In this document: piece after piece, positions 11,745 through 23,200 of the stretch
Layout of the letters: each line of letters starts with the position of its first letter
How positions within the stretch are numbered: the stretch's first letter is position 1
Origin: Neelides folsomi
Taxonomy: Eukaryota; Arthropoda; Collembola; Neelipleona; Neelidae
Direction of reading: 5' to 3'
Length of the DNA: 64,000 nucleotides
Assembly (NCBI GenBank): GCA_034687125.1
Contig: JAQGBZ010000008.1
Coordinates: forward strand, 1 to 64,000
Position numbers and translations under genes: made by a program
Notes under the pieces: generated by a model
Database searches by the model: none
The model's input: only the letters and a program-made list of their open reading frames with translations
Told to the model about the DNA's origin: nothing

Positions 11745-12448
11745 GATCAACTAATTTGCACTAATCAGCAACACAGTTCTAATAGTGAAAATGATCTTTA
11801 TTGTCAATATAACATAATTTACGTATTATTTTCTTGATATTGTATATTATATGATAACAAGTATTGTATATTATAATTTCCAATCAAAACTTAATTCTTT
11901 AAGGTTTCAAAATAAGAAATTTTAAGTTCATATTGTTATAACTAATTATCCCAAAAGGAATATTTTAAAAACGTTGTTTAATAGTAATGCTTTCTGTAAG
12001 TATTTAACAATCAATTTTGTTTTGTACAAGATTTAATTGAAATAAATTGACACTAAAAAATTATTATATTGAAACTTTTAATTTCGGGGTTCATCAACAA
12101 AATGTAATTTTTTAATATAAAATAATCAAATATACGGCATTCTATACATTATTTACATATTCACATAATTATATTATACTTAATAATAATTATATTATAC
12201 AAACATTATGTTATACTTTTATTATTAATGTTACAATTACTCTTATTGATTTATCGAATGTTTATTTAAAATGCATTATTGAGTTAAAGTGAAAATTTTC
12301 AAAATTCCAATCATTCAATTGAAGGCGAAGGGGATGTCGTATGTAATGAAACCTTTAGGATAAATTACAAATTAATTAAGCTCGAGAATAAATAAGCTGT
12401 TTATATATTTGTTAAATTGGATCTTGACTCACTGCCGTTCTTGGAGCT
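11745..12448. other. Convergent spacer, AT-rich
   Basis: Between the scramblase 3' end (+) and the coiled-coil gene stop (-). AATAAA at 12041-12046 (+) and its complement TTTATT at 12261-12266 (serving the minus gene) are candidate poly(A) signals. Nothing else is seen. Confidence 0.5.
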
Positions 12449-15400
12449 TCAATTCCTCTTTTGTTCATATTGAGAGTTGCAAAAGCGGAGAGAATATCGA
12501 TTCTTCCTCAAGAGATTCTTCACGGGATCCGCAATGTAAACTGGATGGAATGAATTGAAAGACGCCACTCCTCCGATCTCAGTTGGACAAAAATGTTCAG
12601 AGGGATCTTGAAGGCTTTGGATCTTCGCTCTCCTCAATTTGTTGATTTCAGATTGCAACGCGTCATTTCGTTCCATCAGAGCTTCCCTCAAAACGCTGTC
12701 GCCTTGCAGGGCAGATTTTAATTCTTGTAGCTTCCGATCCACCAATTTCCTTTAATTAAATATAATGATTGGTTTATAATTATAATTTATCTAAATTCTA
12801 AACTACAAATAATTAAGTTAAATATTCTATAATAAATATTTACAAACCTTTCTTCTTCGGCTGAGAGAACTTGCTGGGCTAAACGAGTTTTATCTTTCTC
12901 GTAGTTTTTAAGACGGTCGTGTGCTTGGGCCAATTGGTCGTTCAAATGCTCAATTTGGGACTGAAGCCATTTGCAATGTTCTTTGGTTTGGGAGGCTTCA
13001 GAGGAAAAAACTCGGATTCGATCTCCCCATTGTTCCTTCGACTCACTCAGACTTTGTCTTAATTGTTTGATCACTGTGCTCATTTGCTCAATCTGTTCCA
13101 TTAAACATTTTAATCATATTTTATTTATTTATCAGAATAGGCCTAAATATGGAATAAATAATAGAAATGTTTAGGGAAATTACATGTTCTTTATGTTCTT
13201 TTATATCTTGGCTTAATTTGTAATTGGCCTTTTGAAGATCTTGAATTTTCTTTTGGTATTTGAGAGAAGATTTGGATTGATTTGTCAATTCTTCGTCTTT
13301 TGATTTTATTTCTTCTTCTTTTGCTGCCAATGCCTTTTCTAATTGTGCCTAAATACATAAATTATCATTATTAACTATATAATTTAATCATAATGATGTT
13401 AATGATGTATGGTTAATGGAAAAAAGATAATATTGGAGAAATTCTCTTACAAAGGAACAATCTCCAAATGATAGCAAAAATGAAGCAATAAGTAAATATA
13501 AAACTATAATTATTTTTAAGCTATAAAATATAATAATTTAATGAAATATAAATAAAACCTTCGATTGTAAAACGATCGAGTGAAGTTCTTGCAATTGGTC
13601 AATTTTCTCTAACTGGTATTTCTTATCGTATTCATCCTCATCTGTTTTCCTATTCAATTCCTCTCTCAACTCCTCAATGTGATCGAGAGACCCTTTGAGT
13701 CGTTCTTTCAAATCTTGTGGGTTTTCAGCTTCGGTTGCTTTAATTCGATCGTTCAATCCTCCAATTTCCCCTTTTAATTCATTATTCTTGTCTTGGGCGG
13801 CTTTCAAGGCTTCTTCCAGTAAAGAAATCCGACAATTTTTTCCCTCCGTCTCGTTAGTGAAATTGTTCAGCTTTACAATGACACTTTTGAGTAATTCATG
13901 TAAAGAAATCTCGCTATTTTGCTTCTCGTCCACAATCATCTTCAGCATTTGCTCATAATGTTGTTTCTCTTTGTCCATTTCTCGATGTTCCTCCAAAAGG
14001 GCTTCGTAAGCATCGTTAATTTCATTTTTCTCTCCTTGTGACTTTCCAATTAAATCGTTCAATTCTCCAATTTCCTCTTTGCATTGGTCCAATTGAGTTT
14101 GGAGTTGATCGATTTTCTTCCCTTTGTCCTTCACTTCTTGGATCATAATATCAAAATTGTCCTCTACGTGGTTCAAGCTCTGTCCGTCAATTTCGTATTC
14201 TCCGATGATTTCGCTTCTGAATCCCACTGGACATAAGGAATTTTCCTCTTCGGGTTCTATAGGTGAATTATTTGGAAAATTTGCATTGAGATCCGGGGAA
14301 TAAAATCCCATTGAGACGATGCTTGTTTGGCTGGTTTCCCTTTTCAAAATCCGTTTGTGATGAGTTTGGAGCTCATACATTTTCTCGTATAAATTCACCA
14401 TTGGGTCTTGGTCGTCCCAAGGGGTGATTTTGCTCCTTGGGGGATTCTTGGGTTCTTGGATTTGATAGCGGGCCAATTGGGAAGTTAAATGTTTCATTTC
14501 CTCATTAAGAAGAACTTTTTCTTTAGAAATGTATATGATCTTCGCTTCCAAGCATCTCTGCATGAGCCGTCCGGACTCGAGCTGCTCATTCAAAACTCGA
14601 TTCGTTTGCTCGAGGTTCTTGAACCTAATCAATACAAATGGTAAGATGGTTAATTAAAACTTTTTAAACATTTTCAAAATCTTCACTTGTTTAAATCCAT
14701 TGAATTTTGGGAGAAAGTTTCCCAATCTGACTCCATTTCTTGAACGACGAAGCTGCAGAGGTTGACAAGTTCCAACAAAGGATTATCCGACTGTAAGTCG
14801 TTATATATTTCATTTTAATTAAATTAATAAAAATATGGGATTTATATTTGAAGTTAGTTAAGTTGATGAACTCCAGATAATTAAAAAAAACTATTAAATT
14901 ACCGTTATTGCAGGAAGCTGTGGAAAATTGGAATCTTTAACATTTAGCCAGAGAGATTTGAGTTGTTTGAGGAGACCCTTCAGAGCCAATTCAGCTTCTT
15001 CAATTAAATATTGACTTCGAGCTGTTTCTTTTTTGGCTAAAAACAAATCGCTTTCTGTTGGGAAAAGATCCGAGAGATTTGGTCCCAAACTGCGTTTCCC
15101 AAATGAGGATTGCGAGGGTCGAAACTCCGACTCTATTTACAATGTGAATCAATTACTTATTTTTTAAATTTAACAACTAATCCAAAAATTTATAATTGAT
15201 CTTTTAAACATACTTGATGGTTTGTCTTTTGTGTAATGTTTATGCTCTTTAATAATGTAAACAGGATAGTCATTGGAAAAGGAAACGGTCCTAAAACGTT
15301 CATGAACCACAAACCAAATTAGTAACAATGTGTAATACAGTATTCTGATAATAAATATTAAATAATAATAATAAATCATAGTATATTTAAGAGAGAATAA

Positions 15401-16063
15401 GAGACTATAAATGCTAATTTAGATTCTTAATTTTGATACTTTTTGGGAGATTTTGGTAATTTAATTTCGTTGTTATTTTCCAAATCTTCAGAATACTGTG
15501 AATTTGATTTGCTCCTTGTTCTCAATTCCTCTTCTTTCTTTGATACGTCTCTGATTGAATTGAATTTGCTGTACTTGGGCGTTTCAACAAGGGTCTCATT
15601 ACTTTCATTACTATCAACAGCTTCGCAATCGTTCTCCTATCAATACATGCAAATTTCAATTAAAGACGTTATCATAATTGAATTGAATTATATATATTAT
15701 ACAGAAACAGTATTTAGAAAAATTAAAATTTATAACATACTCAAATAATATAATAAATATTGAAATGCTTAAAAGTATTTAATGAATTAATAAAGTATTG
15801 TATTGTATAGAATATAAAATTAATACGTCATCATAATATTCTTCCTCCTCCTCCTCCTCCTCTTCAAAGATTTCCTCTTGTTGACGTTGTTTATGATGGT
15901 GGTGATGACGTCGGGTCTTGTTGTTCCTGTCTGTGAAATCCATTTCCTCGGAGTCTCCTTTCCCTAACTTGAACTTGTACTCACTTCTTTGTTCCTTATT
16001 TGGATCCTTCAACCTCTTACGCAACGACTTGAGTGTGAATACAAATTTTTGAACTCTTTTCAT
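12449..16063 (-). CDS. Long coiled-coil protein, 873 residues, RVxF-like motif
   Basis: Nine exons in transcription order: 16063-15827, 15636-15440, 15290-15214, 15132-14903, 14790-14687, 14624-13559, 13348-13184, 13092-12848 and 12749-12449; every junction keeps phase. Residues ~1-80 are basic, then His-rich (RRHHHHHK) and poly-Glu (ten in a row). A Ser/Thr/Lys-rich linker carries KKTVSF across the exon 2-3 junction, which fits the RVxF docking pattern for protein phosphatase 1. From ~residue 280 to the end is long heptad-rich coiled coil (for example KNLEQTNRVLNEQLE, HIEELREELNRKTDED, EELTNQSKSSLKYQKK), with a non-coil Pro/Asn-rich insert (~residues 340-400). The tail is HFCPTEIGGV and a basic end. 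I do not recognise the family; a centrosomal, cytoskeletal or golgin-like scaffold is a guess from architecture. A read-through of exon 2 would give a 148-residue protein ending KKYQN; the 3' splice junction above makes that stop intronic. Confidence 0.65.
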
Positions 16064-16529
16064 ATCATCGGGACAAGGTAATTCATTTTCAAAAGTAATT
16101 CATTTTTTTTCAATCCCGCTCATTACATTAGAAATTTTGATCAGATTCCTTAATTAAACCTAATTGAAGTTTAAAGGTAAATAATAATATTAGTGACGAA
16201 GTGGATAAATAACTTGATTATGATTCGAAAATCGAAAGATGTTTTATATCTCACATTATTTGATGAAACTGAATTAATTTTTTATTGTTGAAACGAGTTT
16301 GTAAATTGAATTACTGATGATTACTATAAGGATTGCGTTTCACACCGATAAAGACAGAGCTTACTATGTATATCAAATTAAACAACACACCTCTGTTGCA
16401 ACTTTTAAAAAATTACCGGACGGAATTATAAAAATTTCCAATATGCTACTAACATTCTTTCTTTCCGCTTGAATATTTACATACAGATTTTGCACTTATA
16501 GGTAGGTACATATTTATATGGTTTTTCTC
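16064..16529. other. Spacer upstream of the coiled-coil gene
   Basis: AT-rich, about 0.47 kb. It probably contains the promoter of the minus-strand coiled-coil gene. No element can be named. Confidence 0.35.
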
Positions 16530-17558
16530 CATGTTTGAATTCCAACTTGACCCACTAAACGTATTTGTACATTATATCCGCAATAATATTCACATACATT
16601 ACACTCACATTTATGGTTTTTCTCAAGTGTGAATTTTCGTGTGACGCACTAAATGTGCCTTAATTATCTGAGCATTTACATACCTACATACTGTCCAAGT
16701 AGTGGTTCTCAGTTGACCTTTTTTTCTATAAAATGGTTTCAAGTAATTAATGTAATAAGATTACATTGCAATCTAATGTAAAAAAACTTACATATTATTT
16801 GCCTTCGTTACCCCGTTTTCTCAAAATTAAAATTAGCAAAATGCACTATATTTCATAATAGATTTCTGTAGTCATGTTTTTATATCTTATCTGCGATGAA
16901 AAACTGTAATTTTAAAAAAAGGTCAACGGAGAACCACTACTTGGACAGTACATTACACTTATCTTTAAAGGTTTTTCACCAGTGTTTTCTCATGCGACTC
17001 ACTAAATTTCCTTTAGTTCCACATGAATATTTAAATATTTTTTCTTATATGGTTTTTCTCCAGTGTGAGTTCTCATGTAACACACTAAACTTTCCTTAGT
17101 TCCAGATGAATATTTACATAGTTTGCACTTATATGGTTTTTCTTGAGTGTGTGTTCTCAAGTGATACACTAAATTTCGCTTAGTTCCACATGAATATTTG
17201 CATAGTGTGCACTTATATGGTTTTTCTCCAGTGTGAGTTCTCAAGTGATACACTAAACTTTCCTTAGTTCCTGATGAATATTTACATTGTGTGCATTTAT
17301 ATTGTTTTACTCCGGTGTGAGCTATCATGTGACGCGCTAAATTTTCTTTAGTTCCACATGAATAGTTGCATATTTTGCACTTATATGTTTTTTCTCCTGT
17401 GTGAGCTCTCATGTGGCGCACTAAATTTCCCTTAGTTCCACATGAATATTTAAATATTTCTTCTTGTATGGTTTTTCTTTTATGTGAATTTTAATGTGAC
17501 TCTTTAGTGCAATTATACCACCAACATATTTTTTACAAAATATACATTTCAAATTCAT
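16530..17558 (-). pseudogene. Decaying C2H2 zinc-finger array
   Basis: Reading down the minus strand: a first finger (CIFC...HIKIH) in a 45-codon frame from an ATG at 17558; a decayed unit; then frame 17421-17002 with three intact C2H2 fingers of the type YKCxxC-x12-HxxxH (with SCGTKENLARHMIAH, SSGTKESLVYHLRTH, SCGTKRNLVYHLRTH) separated by TGEKPYKC-type linkers; a fourth finger whose first zinc His is Tyr (SLVCYMRTH); then decayed units, one split by the MITE at 16691-16948. Units repeat every 84 bp. C2H2 arrays bind DNA, but no start, regulatory domain or full array is present. Stops and frameshifts fall in several units, so this looks like a relic or a fragment of a large zinc-finger gene. 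A short protein from the intact middle cannot be ruled out. Confidence 0.65.
16691..16948. mobile_element. MITE, 258 bp, TA target site
   Basis: Terminal inverted repeats of about 35 bp with one mismatch: left starts CTGTCCAAGTAGTGGTTCTC and continues GTTGACC plus a T-run; the right end is its reverse complement. TA dinucleotides flank both ends (16689-16690, 16949-16950), as for Tc1/mariner-type elements. No coding capacity. It sits inside a degenerate zinc finger of the array above. Confidence 0.8.
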
Positions 17559-20112
17559 CAGAATTGAGATAAACAAATAACAGATTTTGCCTAAGATATC
17601 AAAAACAGCGAATTCTAAATATCTAGAGTATATTTCGCAATATGTTTTTCAACAACGAACAACAAATTAACTAACACATTTGTTATTCACACTTTCAGGT
17701 GATCAAAAAATCCCAGATTTTATTTATACCCATTTAAGTATGTATTACAAAATAATTCTTAAACGACCTTTGTTCTTAGAACAAGGATTATAAAATACCC
17801 AAATTAGAAATCTGACTTTTCCTTCATAAATTTTTACAATAATTTTGTTTTATTTATAAATATGAAAATAAATATGAAACAATATGAACTCTACTTGATT
17901 CTTATAAGGAAATTTATTTTTTAGGAATCTGATATTAACGCTAATTATATAACCCAAGTATGTAGAATTTAAACTGTTTTGAACGAAAATAGTTAATTTT
18001 AATCTATTTGTCATATTACATATAGTATAGTTATGTATTAAATTATGTTATGAAATTTTACATGGGTGAATTTGATGTAAATGTATGAATATAATAAATG
18101 GAAGTTTGTTAAGCGATAAAGAAAATTTTCCCCATTTCACTTTATTAGATGATTAGACAATTTGGTATTTACTTTGTTCGACGATACATAGAGACTCATA
18201 TCTTCTACGAAGGTACAATATCCATTTCATTTCATTTGATTAGATTTTCTTCATTCAAGGCGATTAAGCAAAGAGCAAACTTGAATAATTTACATTTAAC
18301 TTTTAATCCACTTTCATTTTCTTCCACCTTCTTTTTATGATATCATACAACTCTCATAGGTTTCGTTCTGGTAAGAAATAAACACATTTATTCACCATCC
18401 AATTTTATATTAAAATTTATAGTTGATAAAGTGTTGGATAATTAATTTGCATTGCAGTTGCAATATGCCCTTCTAATACACATTAACCAATACTCTTAAT
18501 TTCAGTAAACATATTAATAATATTATGTAATTATTTAAACATTCACATTCCGAAACGGATTTTTATTATCAAACATTAAAACATTTCATATATTGAAGAA
18601 ATGACTTTTCTTTTAATTGTCAACTCCCTTTGTTTTCTTATTAAGAAGAAGCAGATCAGAGATGTATTTTATTGATATTTATTTTTGCATCACTCGAAAC
18701 AGTGAATTGGCGAATGCAATGTGGAAATATGCAATATTTAACATATTTAGCTTCCAGTGTGCATTTAGCAATCATCACTTTCCTTCGTTTTTATACTTTA
18801 TAGTAAATTATTATAAGTATGTTACATGTTCATGACTTGGTTTACTATAACATTATTACAATCATTAACTTAAAGTTAGTTATATTATTTTATTTACAAT
18901 TATGACTTTATGACCTTTTTGATAATTAACAATTAATATAGCTGTAATAAGAGTATTTTTATTACATGTAATTGTTCATAAATTAAGTATTTTTTCATTA
19001 TAATATGGCTCACTCGAGATTCGCAGTGAAGTTAAATGTTAATTAATTAGTGAGATATGGCAAATGATTCGAGATCCTCGTTTGACGATTACACATGTAA
19101 AGTATTTAAGTTTAATTTATACAGAGAGATATTAGTCCTAATTTAATATTTTACATGGGTATACGCTAATAAAATTAAATATAATTGCACATCCTTATTA
19201 CAAATGCGCATTATAACAAATTGCAATTGAACATTTATATTTATTTAGTGCATTTGTGATTTATATCAGGGGTTTATGTATTGGGAAGAATTAAAATGTA
19301 ATATTGAATACAATTGTTCCCAGAAACCCCTTCCCGAATCTCAAGGCACACATGGGCCTCTATTGAATAAAGATAGAAAAGTCGGGGTGTCGTCGGGCGG
19401 CCACTGTTAACCTCAAAGGAGTCAAAACGTGTTTTAAGTCAGGGGAATTAAGTCGGACGAGGAGGATTAATTGAAGATTTAAGGGAGGTTGGAAGTGGAA
19501 GGGGCGTAAGCTTTTAAGCTTCTTCTTCCCTCCATCTTCACTCCAATTGTTTTCTCCTCCTTCTAAAGGAGGGCCAAATAAGTGTTGTCTAATCCTTTCG
19601 TCACAGACGACGTTGGATCAACCACGCTGTCTTCCCTTCAAAGGCCAAAGGTCCCCCCTTTCATCCACTCCCGAACAAACAGATCCTGTTGGAAACACAC
19701 AATTTACTATTATTTCAATGAAATCCTCCTCGGCCCATTTCGGACCCTTTCTTTCTTCTTCAATTCTTTACATCTATATAAAAAAGAGCGATTTTACAAT
19801 TGTCTATATACTCCATTCAACAATTGGATTGCTCAAAATAGGAAAGAAGCGGAGAGTGGGAAAGTGCACATTAAATTCAAACGCTTTTCAATTCTCATCC
19901 CAAGGACGCGCGGACGTGAAAAACGGTTCAGTTCCTCCAGAAGAAAATTCGAACATTTAATTCACTCTTCTCCTCCTCCCGAGACTTTCGCATGACTCAT
20001 TTCTAAATATCTCCCCAACCTCCACAATTTATAACTTCTCCTTCGGGTGGGTTCGGGAAGGTAAATTTAATTTTCTCTTTTGCTCCCAAAATCGAATTTT
20101 TTGAAAAAATCC
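17559..20112. other. Non-coding spacer
   Basis: AT-rich up to about 19.3 kb, then more G+C-rich into the X11 3' region. Open frames here are short and mostly overlap on both strands. I see no gene or RNA. Confidence 0.45.
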
Positions 20113-20118
20113 TTTATT
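20113..20118 (-). terminator. Candidate poly(A) signal of the X11 gene
   Basis: TTTATT on the plus strand is AATAAA on the minus strand, about 100 bases past the X11 stop codon (20221-20223). This is a typical place for a short 3' UTR end. Confidence 0.4.
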
Positions 20119-20220
20119 GTTTCCCCTAAGTCTCAATTCCGATCCGATTATCTCTTCCTGGGAGAAATGCGATAAAAAAGGATTGCTGACACAGAGGATA
20201 AAATAAAATTCTTACACAAA

Positions 20221-23200
20221 TCAAATGTACAACGGTGTCTCTTGACCAGTCAAGAGCCTGAACATTGATGTCGGCATTGTTTTCATGTTAATCTGAAAAG
20301 AAAAAAATATTTACAGCCAAACAAATAAAATTATTACAGCTATTTAAATAAAATTTCAAATAAAATAATTTTAGTAAAATGATCATCCTTTAAATGCAGT
20401 TATTATTTTAATTTACAATTTTATACATGGATGGACTTATAAAAATGGTGATTTAAATGTAAATGATTGATTTAATAGAGTTGTCCACAAACCTCTCCCA
20501 CAGAAGTCGCCAAGAGATTTACGATCTTTTCATGAGGGACGGCAACAACAGATTGATTATTGATCTCAATGATTCGATGTCCAACTCTGACGCCTCCTCG
20601 TTCCGCAATCCCACCCCGAAGGAGGCTACAAATCTGCCAAAAAAGAAAAAAAAACTTTAACTTCTCCTCTCCTCCTCTCACCCACATTCTCCTTATCTCC
20701 CACTCACGACTCCATTTTGTACGCTGAATCCAAGCTGGTACTTTGTGTCCGGCCTTTTTATCTTCACCTCCACGACAGGTGGACAGGGAACGACGGTGAG
20801 TTTGACCACAGTTTGAGTCTTCGTATTCTGCCCACGAAAAAAGAATATCAAACATCGGCCCATTTCAATTATTCCCAACCCCACTCAGTATGGTCGACCC
20901 ACGACGGGGAAAAGGAAAGTTAAAGAAAAGTCTCCGTCGTTTAGAATTTCAAAACCCCACCTACCAGGCCCAGGTGAAATGGGCGAAAAAAACATTTTAT
21001 TTCTCCTCCATTCAACCTTTTCACCCTTCTCACATAGAATGAAAAATAGCAATGGCAATGTCCAGACTATGGACAACCAAAAGAAATTCCCCCTTCACGT
21101 TCAAATGGATTTGAAATTCAATCATTTGGCCTGCCAACACCTTCAAACATGTCATTTCCATGAAAAACCTATTTGTGGTGGCAGAGGGATCCTCACCGTT
21201 CCCTTAATGAGCATCACTAAAAGTGTTTAAAAGTGAAGCTAAAGAAACTGAAACTTCCTGTCGTTTTCCCTCTTCCCTTAATGAAATGAGCAGAGGGAGA
21301 ATTGGAATTGTCTCTTTCATTCCCTTCCCTGATTACATAAAAGTTCTTCTAATGTGTGTTCACACACTTCAATGTTACTCAAACTCCCAGACTTGCCCAA
21401 AACAAATGGGAAATTAAATTAACTCCACAACCTCCCTTTCCAACTGCACTTACTTTAACTATAGTAGATTCTTTTATTCTTTCATTTATGCTCAATATTC
21501 ATAAAATAAAAGTTAAAAGTTAAAGTAAAATAAATATGATACATTTTCCTCATTCATTAATTTTAGTATAAAAAATGCTTAGAAGCTGCAAAGGATTAAA
21601 AACAAAATCTCATTTTTCCATTCATCAACTTCCAAAATGTTCGCCATGGGACCAATTATTCTTAAAGAGTCACCAAGAAGAGTTAAAACTCCCTTGGTCT
21701 CCTCAACAAACGAATTTAATGAAAAAAACTGGATTTAAAACTGGCGTAAGAACCGGCTTTTGTTAGATTTATCTCATTGGATCCTCACCTTAATATAATT
21801 TTGGCACGTGGAGAGGGGTAAACCGACGAGGGACACTCCATTGATGGCAATGATTTGATCTCCAATGTTGAGTTGGCCGCATCGAGCTGCCGCACCCGCC
21901 GGGGCCAAATTCGCAATCACAACAGTTGGCAACATGCTTCCCCACCCGGATTCCACAATGACGACACCGAGGATTTCTCCCTTCGTCTTCGGCACCACGA
22001 CCTGAAAAAACCATAAAGGAAGGATTAGGAGGTGTAAGTGGAAAATAATAAAAGGAGATGGGGGAGAGATGGACAAAGGGAAAGATAATTTGGGCCTGGA
22101 GAAAAGGGATTTCTTCTCAAGGTCTCCCCCCTTTATGGTCAGTGGGGGGAATGAAAAGAGAGATAATAATGGGGAGCGGATCACCAGGGATCCTTTTCAT
22201 TCCAACCCTCATATTTTCACTCCTAGAGAAAGAAATCAACTTCATCCGCACGAAACAACGAGTTTATAAATCTCCTTCAAATGCCCATTGTCCCTTTCAT
22301 ATGAACTCAAATATTTATTTCCCTCTTTTCTCATTCTTAGAGAAAATAATATATATTTTTTAAGTTAATAAAATTAAGTTAGAAAAAGGGGAAAATTCAT
22401 TATTGTAATAAATTTAGCCTTTATAACCATTTTATAGTGCAATGAGAATTTATTACTTATTAAAAATTAATAAAATAAAGAAAAGGTTTGGTAAATAAAT
22501 TAATTTTACCTCTTTTTGAAGTTCTTTCTTGGCAAACATTTGAAGTTCGTCTCCAAATATTTCTTGCGAATTGAGAACTTCTTGGTAGTCCATTTCCCTT
22601 ACAAAGCTATGATCCTCGATCCCATTTGCCTTTAGGAATTCCATATAAGCGACTTGAAAAGCTTGGCCAATTGACTGAGCAATGTATTGAGCCTCGTCGC
22701 TCTCGAACACGTGGCAAATCATCTTGGGTGGACGGGCAATCTTTGACTCATCCACGCTGTCCGTTGGAACAGGTCGTCGACGAGCCATTAAAACGACCAA
22801 ATCTCCAATGTCAGCTATGTAAGAAATCGTTCGAAGCGCGTGGTCCATCATGATCTCCTATAAATTTTATTACGGTCATGGTCATGTTTTCATCATGTTT
22901 TTAAAATTATGTAAGTAGTCCTATAAATCTTTAGATAGATATTGTGGAAAGAATTTCTACTTCTAAAAAAAGAGTATTTCTAAATATCAATTTAATAAAA
23001 AATAAATAAGTGATATTTAATATAAAAAATCATAAATTCTTTACTTTGAGATCCGTATTGAGCACCATAATCTTCTCAGTTGATATGAAAAGGTCGACTT
23101 CCGTACTTGGTTGAGTTTCGCCTTCCGGAGCCTATGGAACATTTAACAAACTCTGACTTCATTATGCTCCGGAGCAGGAGTTTTAATAAGCTTTTTCCAA

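Noticed and set aside
15427-16063. Separate 148-residue two-exon gene ending KKYQN
   Set aside because: An in-frame donor just before the stop joins to 15290 with the right phase, so one longer gene explains all exons.
19547-19995. Two overlapping plus-strand frames of 137 codons
   Set aside because: They overlap in different frames, have no homology or splice context and lie in 3' flanking DNA of X11.
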